A stretch of 46,924 bases of DNA, taken from contig JAFYDI010000032.1 in assembly GCA_017544835.1 (NCBI GenBank), positions 1 to 46,924 on the forward strand, read 5' to 3'. This document shows positions 8,805 through 17,447 of this stretch, in pieces. Within the stretch, counting starts at the first letter, position 1. Each line of letters starts with the position of its first letter. This stretch comes from Lachnospiraceae bacterium. GTDB lineage: Bacteria; Bacillota; Clostridia; Lachnospirales; Lachnospiraceae. A model generated the notes under the pieces. It was not told the DNA's origin, searched no databases, and worked only from the letters and a program-made list of their open reading frames with translations. A program made the position numbers and the translations under genes.

Positions 8805-10514
8805 TTAAATCTTGAATACGCTGATGGCTTCCTTTAACTCTGCAGAGATTTCTCTTAAGTGAGAAGCATTCTGAGAGATTTCCTGAACGCTTGTGGCAAC
8901 TTCTGTTGTGGAAGCTGAGGTTTCTTCGGTACTAGCCGCATTTTCTTCGGCAATTGCGGAGAGGTTCGATACGATATCGGTAACGGTCTGACGGGACTTG
9001 TTTAATTCCTTCATGTTATCGGAAATTTCTGTTATGCCGTCTCTTGATACATTGATATCGGTAAGAACTTTCTTAAATACTTCGCCGCTTTCGGAAACCA
9101 TGTCGCTTTGGCTGTTCATGATTTCTTTTACCTCGTCCATGGTAGCAACTGCCTTTTCGGAGTCTGCCATAAGAGTGGTAATGATTTCTTCAATCTGCTT
9201 GGCAGATTCGTTGGACTGCTCTGCAAGCTTACTGATCTGACCTGCAACAACTGCGAAGCCCTTACCCATTTCGCCTGCTCTTGCCGCCTCGATGGAAGCA
9301 TTAAGCGAAAGAAGGTTGGTCTCTTCTGCGATGGAAGTAATAAGGTTAACGGCTTCACTGATCTTCTTGGCAGATTCATTGGTGGTGATGGTCTGCTGGT
9401 AAATATTTTCGATAGACTCTTTAGCCTTGTCGTTAACGCTCTCAAGTTTGTTAAGAGTTGAAGAAGCAGAGCGACCGCTTTCTTCCATTTCGTTGGATAC
9501 CTTGGTAAGCTTTTCAAGACTTTCGTTGGTCTGCTCTACAAGCTCGCCCATAACGATAACCTTTTCGGTTGCCTGAGTGGTGTCGCTTGCCTGACTGGTT
9601 GCACCGTCGGCAATTTCAAGAATAGCATGCTCAACCTGGTCGATTGTTGTAGCGCATTCGTTGGAAGATGAGCCGAGAGCTACGGCACAATCGTTAACAT
9701 CGTTACTCTTTTCGATAATACCGTGAAGCACAGAACCGAGCTTTTCGGTAAGGTTATTAACGCTTCGTGCGATGTCACCCGTTTCGTCTTTCTTTTTAAG
9801 AAGTGCGGGATCGATATCTACGGTTAAGTCGCCGTCGGCAACCTTGGTAAGAACTTCGACACCTGCGCCGAAACGTCTGCTGAGTCTTATTGCTATCCAT
9901 GTAACAACAGCTACGGAGATTGCTATCATGATAATTGCCATGATAATAATACCGTTGACAATCTGCATGATTTCTTTATTAAGTTCCGACATGGGCTTGC
10001 CGGCAAACATCATACCGACGGGAACTCTCTGTCCGTTTTCGTCATTATAAATAGGAATGTAGTAAGCAAAACAAGGCGTACCTGCTACATCTACGTTCTT
10101 GGCGAAGTATTCCTGACCGTTCTTAACAACGGTATTTACAATAGCATCGCCTGCGGTTGTGCCCACAGCACGGGTACCGTCTGCCTTGGTTACGGAAGTT
10201 GCGTAACGGGTATTTCCGAAGAAGATGGTAGCCATGATACCGGTGTTTTCTTTGATTTCATCAAGGATTGCGTAATCCTCGGAAATGTTCCAGTCTTCAC
10301 CGTTATACATGCAGCCGTCTTCGCCGATGTAGTAGTGGTTTTCCTCAGTGGTGCTGTAGTCATCTCTCAATCCGTAAACGGCAGCTTTCAAAGCTACTTC
10401 GTTCTCATGCATCAGAGCATTACTGCTCTTAATGGATACATAAGTGGCAAGAGAAATACAAATGACCAGCACGGGTACAATTGCCGAGGTAAGTAAAATT
10501 CCTCTCAGTTTCAT
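8805..10514 (-). CDS. Methyl-accepting chemotaxis protein with single Cache domain
   Basis: The chemoreceptor has 569 residues. The start at 10514 follows AAAGGAGAG on the minus strand; the frame is open 20 codons further up without such a site. In order: transmembrane helix (about 6-27), extracellular single-Cache-type domain (about 35-180), second transmembrane helix (about 185-207), HAMP, then a long coiled-coil signalling domain. The hairpin tip reads [19 protein letters not shown]...GFAVVA, the site that contacts CheA/CheW. It senses an external ligand and controls the flagellar switch, implying a motile organism. The gene stands alone and is divergent from the FapA-like gene; the ligand cannot be read from sequence. 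Confidence 0.95.
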   Translation of the reverse strand: MKLRGILLTSAIVPVLVICISLATYVSIKSSNALMHENEVALKAAVYGLRDDYSTTEENHYYIGEDGCMYNGEDWNISEDYAILDEIKENTGIMATIFFGNTRYATSVTKADGTRAVGTTAGDAIVNTVVKNGQEYFAKNVDVAGTPCFAYYIPIYNDENGQRVPVGMMFAGKPMSELNKEIMQIVNGIIIMAIIMIAISVAVVTWIAIRLSRRFGAGVEVLTKVADGDLTVDIDPALLKKKDETGDIARSVNNLTEKLGSVLHGIIEKSNDVNDCAVALGSSSNECATTIDQVEHAILEIADGATSQASDTTQATEKVIVMGELVEQTNESLEKLTKVSNEMEESGRSASSTLNKLESVNDKAKESIENIYQQTITTNESAKKISEAVNLITSIAEETNLLSLNASIEAARAGEMGKGFAVVAGQISKLAEQSNESAKQIEEIITTLMADSEKAVATMDEVKEIMNSQSDMVSESGEVFKKVLTDINVSRDGITEISDNMKELNKSRQTVTDIVSNLSAIAEENAASTEETSASTTEVATSVQEISQNASHLREISAELKEAISVFKI

Positions 10515-10563
10515 GGTTAAAACTCTCCTTTGTGTGAAATTTGGGATTTTTTGATTTGTGTAT

Positions 10564-10569
10564 ATTATA
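10564..10569 (-). promoter_or_regulatory. Putative -10 of the chemoreceptor gene
   Basis: On the minus strand TATAAT lies about 50 bases before the start codon. No good sigma-A -35 and no clear sigma-D site was seen, so the promoter class is open. Confidence 0.35.
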
Positions 10570-10649
10570 TGCACGATTAATTAACGGAAAGTTTGAATTG
10601 CGACTATTCGCTAAATTGCATTCATATTGAGCACAATTTATCTTTTTCC

Positions 10650-10678
10650 TTGAACAGTATTTGCTTCTTTGATAATAT
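10650..10678 (+). promoter_or_regulatory. Promoter of the fapA-folC-TPR operon
   Basis: TTGAAC and TAATAT are separated by 17 bp. Confidence 0.6.
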
Positions 10679-10754
10679 TAAAATGATATGGTAAAGGCGT
10701 AGAGTTGTGACCTTGCAACTTTTACAATATTACCCGTCACGGGAGGTAACGACA

Positions 10755-12269
10755 TTGGCTGAGGATCTTTTGAAATCTCTTGCAAATCTCGACGAGATGC
10801 TTAAGGGAATGGAAAAAGAAAAATTACTGGATCCGCACGAAGGTACGCCGGAACAGCTTGAAGAAGAGTGTCCTTATTGTATTAAGAACGGCTCTTATGT
10901 TCATGTGGCCGAAGACGGCATGAAGGCGTGGCTCTTTCTTTATCCGCCCAGGGAAGGTAAAGAGAAATACGATCGTGACCTTATTATGCAGTTTTTGACG
11001 GAGAATAAGGTTTTAAAGGGGTATCATACCTCCAATATTGCCGCGATTGCCAAGAAAGGCGTGTACGGGCGCGAGATTCTCGTAGCTCAGGGTACCGAGC
11101 CCATTGAAGGCAAGAACGGTTACTATGAGTTTTTCTTTGACACATCGGATAAGAGAAAGCCTGCAATAAGAGAGGACGGCACGGTTGACTATTCTTCCAT
11201 GTCCAGTCTTACCAACGTTCAGGAAGGCTCGCTTATCGCGATTTATCATCACGCTATAAACTGTAAGAACGGATTTGATGTAACGGGTAAGGAGATTCAG
11301 ACCAAGGCATCAAGAGACCTTCCCGCACTTCGAGGACGCGGTATTACCAATGACAAGAACCCGGATGAGTACTACGCTACAGTTTCGGGTAAGATAGACT
11401 ATGTGGACGGTCATATAGATATTAAGAACGTTCACGAGATTCAGGGCGACGTAGACCTTACTACCGGTAAGGTTGAGTTTTTCGGTGACATTCATATTAA
11501 AGGTAACGTGGGAACGGGCGTAGTGGTACGTGCCAGCCGAAACGTTGTAATAGACGGCGTAGTGGAAGCTGCCGAGGTGTATGCGGGCGGCGATATTGTG
11601 CTTGCGCGCGGAATACAGGGTAACCAGAAGGGCCACATTGTGGCAAGAGGTAATGTTTCCGCGGAATTTATCGAGCATGCCAATGTTGAGGCGGGCGGCG
11701 ATATCCGTTCCAATTCTTTTATCAATGCCAACGTTTATGCCGGCAACAAGGTAATTGCGGAAGGCAAGAACGGTCTAATTCTCGGAGGCTCCGTACGAGG
11801 CCTTCGCGGTGTGAGTGCCGTTAATATAGGTAACGATGTGGAGACCAAGACCTTCGTGGCAAGCGGTTACTCAGAGGAAGACTACAACAGATACGTTGAA
11901 TCCTTCCAGAAAGAAACCGACTCTCAGAAGGCTCTTTCCGAACTTGTTGAGAAGATGACGGAAATCGTGCGTCAGAAGCGTCTCGGTAAGGATATCAACA
12001 GTGATTCCACCGACAAGCTCTTAATGGCACTTAACGAGAAGAAAGACGAACTCTTCGAAGCACTCGATAAAGCCAAAAAAGAAAAAGAACTTTTGGCAGA
12101 AATTATTGAAAAAGGCAAGGGAAGTGTTATACTTGCAAATGAAAAAATTTTCCGCGGCGTAACAATATGTGTGGAAGGCACCAAGATGCCGGTTCCCAAC
12201 AACACAAGCTTCATGCGCTACAAGAACGAAGCGGGTCGCATTGTTACGAGTGTTATCGTGGTCAATTAA
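10755..12269 (+). CDS. FapA/DUF342 family protein
   Basis: The protein has 504 residues. The TTG at 10755 is preferred because CGGGAGG precedes it by 8 bases; a GTG at 10707 in the same frame lacks one. The N-terminal 230 residues match the FapA N-terminal region. Residues from about 230 to 380 are a run of short Gly- and Val-rich beta-helix turns (for example GDIHIKGNVGTGVVVRASRN and AGGDIVLARGIQGN), typical of DUF342. The C-terminal 100 residues are a charged coiled coil plus a short beta part. In some bacteria the family is called flagellar assembly protein A and linked to polar flagella, but its biochemical role is unsettled. Here it heads an operon with folC, not flagellar genes. Confidence 0.85.
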   Translation: MAEDLLKSLANLDEMLKGMEKEKLLDPHEGTPEQLEEECPYCIKNGSYVHVAEDGMKAWLFLYPPREGKEKYDRDLIMQFLTENKVLKGYHTSNIAAIAKKGVYGREILVAQGTEPIEGKNGYYEFFFDTSDKRKPAIREDGTVDYSSMSSLTNVQEGSLIAIYHHAINCKNGFDVTGKEIQTKASRDLPALRGRGITNDKNPDEYYATVSGKIDYVDGHIDIKNVHEIQGDVDLTTGKVEFFGDIHIKGNVGTGVVVRASRNVVIDGVVEAAEVYAGGDIVLARGIQGNQKGHIVARGNVSAEFIEHANVEAGGDIRSNSFINANVYAGNKVIAEGKNGLILGGSVRGLRGVSAVNIGNDVETKTFVASGYSEEDYNRYVESFQKETDSQKALSELVEKMTEIVRQKRLGKDINSDSTDKLLMALNEKKDELFEALDKAKKEKELLAEIIEKGKGSVILANEKIFRGVTICVEGTKMPVPNNTSFMRYKNEAGRIVTSVIVVN

Positions 12270-12296
12270 ATCTATATACATTGGAGTTTTTGGTAC

Positions 12297-13583
12297 ATGA
12301 CATATTCACAGGCAGAGGAATATTTGCTTAACATTCCGAGGTTCACCAGTAAGAATGAGCCTGAGAAGACAAAGGCTTTTCTTAACGAACTCGGAGATTT
12401 TTCAAATACAATACCTACGGTGCATGTTGCAGGCACAAACGGAAAAGGTTCCGTTTGTGCTTATTTGCGTGCGGCTCTTGAGGCCAACGGTCTTAAGGTT
12501 GGCATGTTTACATCCCCTCACCTTGTATGTATGAGGGAGCGCTTTATGATAAATGACGAGATGATATCGGAGCGCGAATTCGTCAATACATTCAATTATG
12601 TACAGTCTGAGGTTGAGGCTTTCAGACAGCATGAGGGCTTTGCGGGATATCACCCCACTTATTTTGAGTTTTTGTTCTTTATGGCGGTTGTGTGGTTTAA
12701 GAATAAGCGCCCCGACGTAATTATCCTGGAAACGGGTCTTGGCGGAAGACTTGATGCCACAAACTCGATTTCTTCGCCGAAGGTATGCGTTATTACGGAA
12801 ATCGGACTCGATCATTGCGAGTATCTTGGCAATACTAAGGAAGATATCGCTTATGAAAAGGCAGGTATCATAAAGCCCGGAGTGCCTGTGGTACATTTTA
12901 GCAAGAATGCTTCTTTTGACGATGTGATACTTCGTCGGGCAGAGGAACTTGGTTCGAAATCTTTCTTTATATCAAGGGAAAATATTAAGAATTTAGTAAC
13001 ATCCGATGCGGGGATTGATTTTTCAATGCAATCTTTGTATGATGGATTTGTCGAAATTTGTCTACATACGGGGGCTTTGTATCAGGCCGAAAATGCATCG
13101 GTTTCTTATGAGGCGTTAAGAGTGTTGTCGGAGGCACTTCCAAACGGACTTGACAGACATAAATGTCTTGAAGGGTTCAAATCCATGGTATGGCCCGGCA
13201 GAATGGAGAAGATTTCAGAACACTTCTATATTGACGGCGGTCACAACGAGGACGGTATTAAGGCGTTCCTTGAAAGTGTTGCGGTTGATAAAGCGTTTAA
13301 GCGTAATCTTTTGTACAGCGCCGTATCGGACAAGAACGTTGAGGCTGTGGCGGGACTTATTAAGGACAGCGGACTTTTTGAGAAGGTTGTTCTTTGTACA
13401 TTATCAAGCTACAGAGCTGCGGACATAGAGAGATTAAAGGCCGCTTTCGAAGGCATGCATGAAGTAATAGTGGCAGGCGGAACGGAAGAAGGGCTTAAGT
13501 TACTTTTAAGCGATAAAGACTGCGATATGCATTATGCTGTCGGTTCTCTTTACCTTGTGGGCGAGATAAAAGCCCTTTATTAG
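12297..13583 (+). CDS. folC: Folylpolyglutamate synthase / dihydrofolate synthase
   Basis: The Mur-ligase-family enzyme (428 residues) adds glutamate to folates, and often to dihydropteroate, with ATP in the cytosol. Visible motifs are the P-loop HVAGTNGKGSV (about 40-50), MFTSPHL, the ETGLGGRLDATN block, TEIGLDH, and the C-terminal domain motif DGGHNEDG. Length and motif order fit FolC. The ATG follows GGAG 13 bases upstream, 27 bases after the FapA-like gene, so it is in the same operon. Nothing is missing from the active site. Confidence 0.95.
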   Translation: MTYSQAEEYLLNIPRFTSKNEPEKTKAFLNELGDFSNTIPTVHVAGTNGKGSVCAYLRAALEANGLKVGMFTSPHLVCMRERFMINDEMISEREFVNTFNYVQSEVEAFRQHEGFAGYHPTYFEFLFFMAVVWFKNKRPDVIILETGLGGRLDATNSISSPKVCVITEIGLDHCEYLGNTKEDIAYEKAGIIKPGVPVVHFSKNASFDDVILRRAEELGSKSFFISRENIKNLVTSDAGIDFSMQSLYDGFVEICLHTGALYQAENASVSYEALRVLSEALPNGLDRHKCLEGFKSMVWPGRMEKISEHFYIDGGHNEDGIKAFLESVAVDKAFKRNLLYSAVSDKNVEAVAGLIKDSGLFEKVVLCTLSSYRAADIERLKAAFEGMHEVIVAGGTEEGLKLLLSDKDCDMHYAVGSLYLVGEIKALY

Positions 13584-13595
13584 AAGGAATATAAC

Positions 13596-13736
13596 ATGAT
13601 TAATTTTGAAGAAGAATTAAAAAAGTTTAATCCGAGCCTCGAAGTCGAGGAAGTGGGTGAGACAATATACAATCAGGATATTACGGATGTAGCCGACCTG
13701 TTTATTCGTATTATTAAGGAAGATAAGGACAATTAA
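13596..13736 (+). CDS. Small acidic protein of 46 residues between folC and the TPR gene
   Basis: An ATG 8 bases after AGAAGGAA opens a 46-codon frame (MINFEEELKK...IIKEDKDN) that fills exactly the gap between folC (stop 12 bases before) and the next gene (start 3 bases after the stop). Tight packing, a ribosome-binding site and codon use like the neighbours support a real gene. It is acidic, probably helical, with no signal or membrane span. I recognise no family. Coupling suggests a role tied to the downstream TPR protein (inference). Confidence 0.7.
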   Translation: MINFEEELKKFNPSLEVEEVGETIYNQDITDVADLFIRIIKEDKDN

Positions 13737-13739
13737 TCC

Positions 13740-15155
13740 ATGAGATGTTACAGCTGCGGATGCGAATTGTCCGAGCACAGCTTCTGCACCAACTGTGGCG
13801 TTGATGTAGCCCTGTATAAGAAGATTATCAGAACTTCCAATTACTTCTACAACCAGGGACTTGAAAAGGCCAGGGTCAGAGACTTATCCGGCTCAATCGT
13901 ATCCTTAAGACAGAGTTTGAAATTTAATAAGAACAATATCAAGGCCCGTAACCTTTTGGGACTTGTGTATTTTGAGATGGGTGAAGTTACCGCTGCACTT
14001 TGCGAGTGGGTCATCAGCAAGAACCTTAAGGCCAAGAAAAACATGGCGGCCGACTACCTTGACATGGTTCAGTCTAATACCGCCAAGCTTGACGATCTTA
14101 ACGACGCCATCAAGAAATACAACAAAGCTTTGGAGTACTGCCACAGTGAGGACGGCATAGACATGGCCGTTATTCAGCTTAAAGGCGTACTCAAGACCAA
14201 TCCCAATTTTGTAAGGGCTCATCAGCTTTTGGCTCTTTGCTATTTAAAGGCCAAGAGACCCGAACTTGCCAAGCGTGAACTTGATAAGTGTAAGGTAATA
14301 GATGTTAACAACCTTACCACTCTTCGCTACGAAGCAGAGGTTGAGAGACTTCTCAATCCCGAAGAAGAGCAGGGAGGCAAGAAACGTAAGAAGAAGGGCG
14401 AGGAGGAACCCGCCAGCACTTCATATGTAGAGGGCAATGAGCTTATCATTCGTCCCTTGGGCATTAAGGAAAAGAAAGGTTCCAACACGGTTCTTAATAT
14501 ATTGTTTGGTATCGCAATCGGCGCAGCAGCCATGATGCTTACGGTTTTTCCGGGACGATTGAATCATGAGCGCATGAAAGCCCAGGACGAGATTAAAGCA
14601 ATCGCCAATCAGCTCGATGCCAAGAACATTTACGCATCGGAACTTGAGCAGAAGCTTAGCGATGCCAATGAGAAGAATGCTACACTTAACGAAACGCTCG
14701 GCGCTTACGCCGGCACAGAGGGAACTCTTCAGTCTATGGAGAACCTTCTTAAGGCAGCAGCCATTTACCTTGAGAATCCCGAGAGCTTCTTAGAGGTGGC
14801 GGATTATATCAAGGAAGTAGACGAGTCTAACTGGACCGATGATACCAGCGAGAACTACAAGCGCTTGTACGCAGCGCTCAAGACTGCTATAGGACCTGAA
14901 GTTTGCCAGTCATATTATGACGACGGCTTCAAGGCTTATAAGGACGGTCAGTACGAAGACGCTATCGCATACTTTAACGGAGCCGTATATTTCGACGCGA
15001 CTCACAAGGATGCGCTTTATTACCTCGCAATGGCCTACCAGTCAGCCGACAAGAAAGAAGACGCGAAGCTTACTTTTAACAAGGTTATAGAACTTTTCCC
15101 CGGCACCTGGCACGCCCAGAGCGCGGAGAAAGCACTTAAGAAACTGGAGCAGTAA
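13740..15155 (+). CDS. Zinc-ribbon and TPR repeat membrane protein
   Basis: The protein has 471 residues. Residues 1-22 form a zinc-ribbon with four cysteines (CYSCG...CTNCG). TPR-like helical repeats follow (about 30-205), then a low-complexity KKRKKKGEEE stretch, one membrane segment (about 250-275, NILFGIAIGAAAMMLTVFP), a coiled coil (about 280-330) and a second TPR block at the C-terminus (about 395-471). The orientation puts the ribbon and first TPRs in the cytosol and the second TPRs outside. This layout suggests a scaffold for protein assembly at the membrane; no enzyme motif is seen. Its ATG lies 3 bases after the 46-residue gene. A terminator follows. Confidence 0.8.
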   Translation: MRCYSCGCELSEHSFCTNCGVDVALYKKIIRTSNYFYNQGLEKARVRDLSGSIVSLRQSLKFNKNNIKARNLLGLVYFEMGEVTAALCEWVISKNLKAKKNMAADYLDMVQSNTAKLDDLNDAIKKYNKALEYCHSEDGIDMAVIQLKGVLKTNPNFVRAHQLLALCYLKAKRPELAKRELDKCKVIDVNNLTTLRYEAEVERLLNPEEEQGGKKRKKKGEEEPASTSYVEGNELIIRPLGIKEKKGSNTVLNILFGIAIGAAAMMLTVFPGRLNHERMKAQDEIKAIANQLDAKNIYASELEQKLSDANEKNATLNETLGAYAGTEGTLQSMENLLKAAAIYLENPESFLEVADYIKEVDESNWTDDTSENYKRLYAALKTAIGPEVCQSYYDDGFKAYKDGQYEDAIAYFNGAVYFDATHKDALYYLAMAYQSADKKEDAKLTFNKVIELFPGTWHAQSAEKALKKLEQ

Positions 15156-15185
15156 CAGGCTTTCTACATTAAATAAGGATTATGG

Positions 15186-15218
15186 GGTCACACAACCTTA
15201 GGTTTGTGTGGCCTTTTA
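15186..15218 (+). terminator. Terminator of the fapA-folC-TPR operon
   Basis: GGTCACACAA pairs with TTGTGTGGCC (one G-U), followed by TTTTA. Confidence 0.85.
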
Positions 15219-15277
15219 TATTGTTCAAAAATCAATGCGCATATTTTCGAAAAAACGGAAAAGGAGGGGAATGAAAT

Positions 15278-15296
15278 TTTCGTAGAGTTTCGTAAT
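15278..15296 (+). promoter_or_regulatory. Tandem TTTCGTA motif upstream of the maltodextrin operon
   Basis: The 19-bp block differs at one base from the block in the pullulanase leader (6779-6797). Its centre lies about 53 bp before the -35, so it would act from upstream here. Confidence 0.55.
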
Positions 15297-15339
15297 AATA
15301 CATAAAAAGAAAAAGATAATTATGTGAAATATGCCCGTA

Positions 15340-15368
15340 TTGACATTTTGCACAAAAAAAACTAAAAT
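15340..15368 (+). promoter_or_regulatory. Promoter of the maltodextrin operon
   Basis: TTGACA and TAAAAT are separated by 17 bp. The leader of about 65 bases contains a hairpin (CGACC...GGTCG, near 15383-15414) before the GGAGGG ribosome-binding site. Confidence 0.8.
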
Positions 15369-15438
15369 TTTTCTTGTAAGGACGACCTATTGCGCAATTA
15401 TCGCGTCGGTCGAAAATTACTCAGATGGAGGGATTTAA

Positions 15439-17292
15439 ATGAAAAAGAAATTTTTAGCGGTCCTTCTTTGCATGGCAATGGTTATTTCAGTATTAGCCGG
15501 CTGTGGCAAGAAGCCAGCAAGCACAGGTACAGGCGCAAGCACCGATAAGGGTGGCGCTGCTACCGAATCACGTGAGTATGACATTACCGTATGGGTTGCC
15601 AATGAAATTAAGGAACTCACAGAGAAACAGATTAAAGAATTTAACGAGACCAATACTGACGGCATTAAGCTTAACGCTACCGTAGTTCCCGTTTCCGAAG
15701 CAGATGCTGCTACTCAGATGCTTACAGACGTTGAAGCAGGCGCAGATATCTTCTGCTTCGTACAGGACCAGTTCGCACGTCTTGTACAGGGTGGCGCTCT
15801 CGGACGTCTCGGTGAACAGGCAGCTGAATTTGTTAAGACCAACAACTCAGCAGGTACTGTTGCAGCAGTTACTTCCGGTGATGCAATTTATGCATATCCT
15901 ATGACTTCAGATAACGGTTACTTCTGCTTCTACGACAAGAGAGTCGTATCCGACGAGCAGATTAAGACCGTTGAAGGCATTATCGAAGCTTGTAAGGCAT
16001 CAGGCAAGACTTTCTGCTATGACCTTGAGAACGGTTTCTATGATGCAGGTTTCTACTTTGGTGTAGGTTGTGACTCTACATGGGTTACAGATGATGACGG
16101 TGAGTTCATCTCCGTTAACGATACTTTCAATTCCGATAAGGGTCTTATCGCAGCTAAGGGTATATACAAGATCATCTCTTCAGGTGTTTGGAACGGTTCT
16201 TCCGAAGCTGAACAGTTTGAAGCAAGTATCCCCGCAGCAGTTGTTGTAACAGGTCCTTGGAAGACCGAAGTTGCTCAGAGCATCTTAGGCGAGAACCTTG
16301 GTTCCGCTAAGCTTCCTACCTACAACATCGACGGTAAGGATTATCAGATCGGTTCTTTCTTTGGCGGTAAGATGATGGGCGTTAAGCCTCAGGCAGATCC
16401 CGCTAAGGGCGCTTGCCTTGCTAAGCTCGCTCAGTACTTAACAGGCGAGAAGTGCCAGGTAGAAAGATTTGAAACCGCTAAGTTCGGTCCTTCCAACAAG
16501 GTTGCGGCTGAATCCGATGCAGTTAAGGCAGATCCCGGTCTTACAGCTCTTGCAGCTCAGTCCGACTTCGCTAAGGCTCAGTGTTCCGTACACGGTAAGT
16601 GGTGGGACATCGCAAAGGCTATCGCTACTTCCATTAAGGATTGCGGCGGTACAGATGCTGAATTACAGGCTATCAACCAGGCATACTTTGATGCAATCAA
16701 TGCAGTATTTAACGTAACTCAGGATGAAGCAGAAGCATTCTCCGTAATCGGCGATATTAACGGCGACGGCTGGTCAGTAGACCTTCCTCTTACCCGTACC
16801 ACCGATGCAGAAGGCGATGCTACATACTATTCAGAGCCCATCAACTTCGTAGCAGGTAACCAGTTCAAGGTTCGCCAGGGCGGCGGCTGGGAAGTTAACT
16901 TCGGCGCTGATGGCAAGCTTAATGCAGAGAATAACTGTGAAGCTACCGAAGATGGATGGTTCTTCGTTAAGTTCGTTCCCGCAGCTGACTTATCATCAGC
17001 TACCATTACTCTTGAAAAGACCAGCTTCTATGGTTGGGCAGTTATCGGAACCGCTAACGGAACCAACTGGGATACCGACTTAGACATGGAAATTCAGGAA
17101 GACGGAACCACCTACAAGCTTGAAGGCGTAGAGTTCGCAGACGGCGGCGAGTTCAAGGTAAGAAGCGGACGTGACTGGGGCAACAACTACGGCGCAGACG
17201 GAGTTAAGGACGGCGCTAACATCACAGTTGAAAAAGCAGGCACCTACACAATTACCTTCGATTCAACAACCGGTATGATTACCGTAGAATAG
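15439..17292 (+). CDS. Maltodextrin-binding lipoprotein with two C-terminal SusE/SusF-like modules
   Basis: The protein has 617 residues. The lipobox LAGC puts lipidation at Cys22, followed by a Ser/Thr/Gly-rich linker. Residues about 45-430 are a family 1 (MalE-like) solute-binding protein, fitting the two MalF/MalG-type permeases downstream. The remaining 185 residues are two related beta modules (about 433-530 and 530-617) sharing VIG-(D/T)-NG...W and FKVR...W..N(F/Y)GADG. These resemble the carbohydrate-binding modules of the Bacteroidetes SusE/SusF proteins. Fusion to a Gram-positive binding protein is unusual and may hold long maltodextrins or starch chains near the transporter (inference). 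It is tethered outside the membrane. A promoter and AGATGGAGGG site precede the ATG. Confidence 0.88.
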   Translation: MKKKFLAVLLCMAMVISVLAGCGKKPASTGTGASTDKGGAATESREYDITVWVANEIKELTEKQIKEFNETNTDGIKLNATVVPVSEADAATQMLTDVEAGADIFCFVQDQFARLVQGGALGRLGEQAAEFVKTNNSAGTVAAVTSGDAIYAYPMTSDNGYFCFYDKRVVSDEQIKTVEGIIEACKASGKTFCYDLENGFYDAGFYFGVGCDSTWVTDDDGEFISVNDTFNSDKGLIAAKGIYKIISSGVWNGSSEAEQFEASIPAAVVVTGPWKTEVAQSILGENLGSAKLPTYNIDGKDYQIGSFFGGKMMGVKPQADPAKGACLAKLAQYLTGEKCQVERFETAKFGPSNKVAAESDAVKADPGLTALAAQSDFAKAQCSVHGKWWDIAKAIATSIKDCGGTDAELQAINQAYFDAINAVFNVTQDEAEAFSVIGDINGDGWSVDLPLTRTTDAEGDATYYSEPINFVAGNQFKVRQGGGWEVNFGADGKLNAENNCEATEDGWFFVKFVPAADLSSATITLEKTSFYGWAVIGTANGTNWDTDLDMEIQEDGTTYKLEGVEFADGGEFKVRSGRDWGNNYGADGVKDGANITVEKAGTYTITFDSTTGMITVE

Positions 17293-17297
17293 AGGCG

Positions 17298-17422
17298 GAA
17301 TAAACCCAAAGGGTTTATTCGAAGCTGACCGATAATAAAGCGCTTCAGCACTTTATTATAATTTAGGACAATACCAAGTCTTATTGCGGGTTGGGGAATA
17401 TTTCCCCAACCCAAAAGACTTT
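17298..17422 (+). repeat. Three consecutive hairpins between binding-protein and permease genes
   Basis: Hairpin 1: GAATAAACCC-aaa-GGGTTTATTC (17298-17320). Hairpin 2: ATAATAAAG/CTTTATTAT (17332-17359). Hairpin 3: GGGTTGGGGAA-tat-TTCCCCAACCC (17388-17412), with outer arms AAGTCTT/AAGACTT (17377-17422). None has a proper U-tract. They probably protect the 3' end of the binding-protein mRNA and lower expression of the permeases. Confidence 0.75.
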
Positions 17423-17447
17423 AATCCCGCTTAAGAGAGGGCACGAT

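Noticed and set aside
9108..9461. Plus-strand frame of 117 codons inside the chemoreceptor gene
   Set aside because: It is antisense to the conserved signalling domain and has no ribosome-binding site.
15262..15285. Four-codon frame ATGAAATTTTCG-stop after GGAGGGG as a leader peptide
   Set aside because: It lies upstream of the mapped-by-eye promoter (15340-15368), so it would not be in the main transcript, and the peptide has no regulatory codons.
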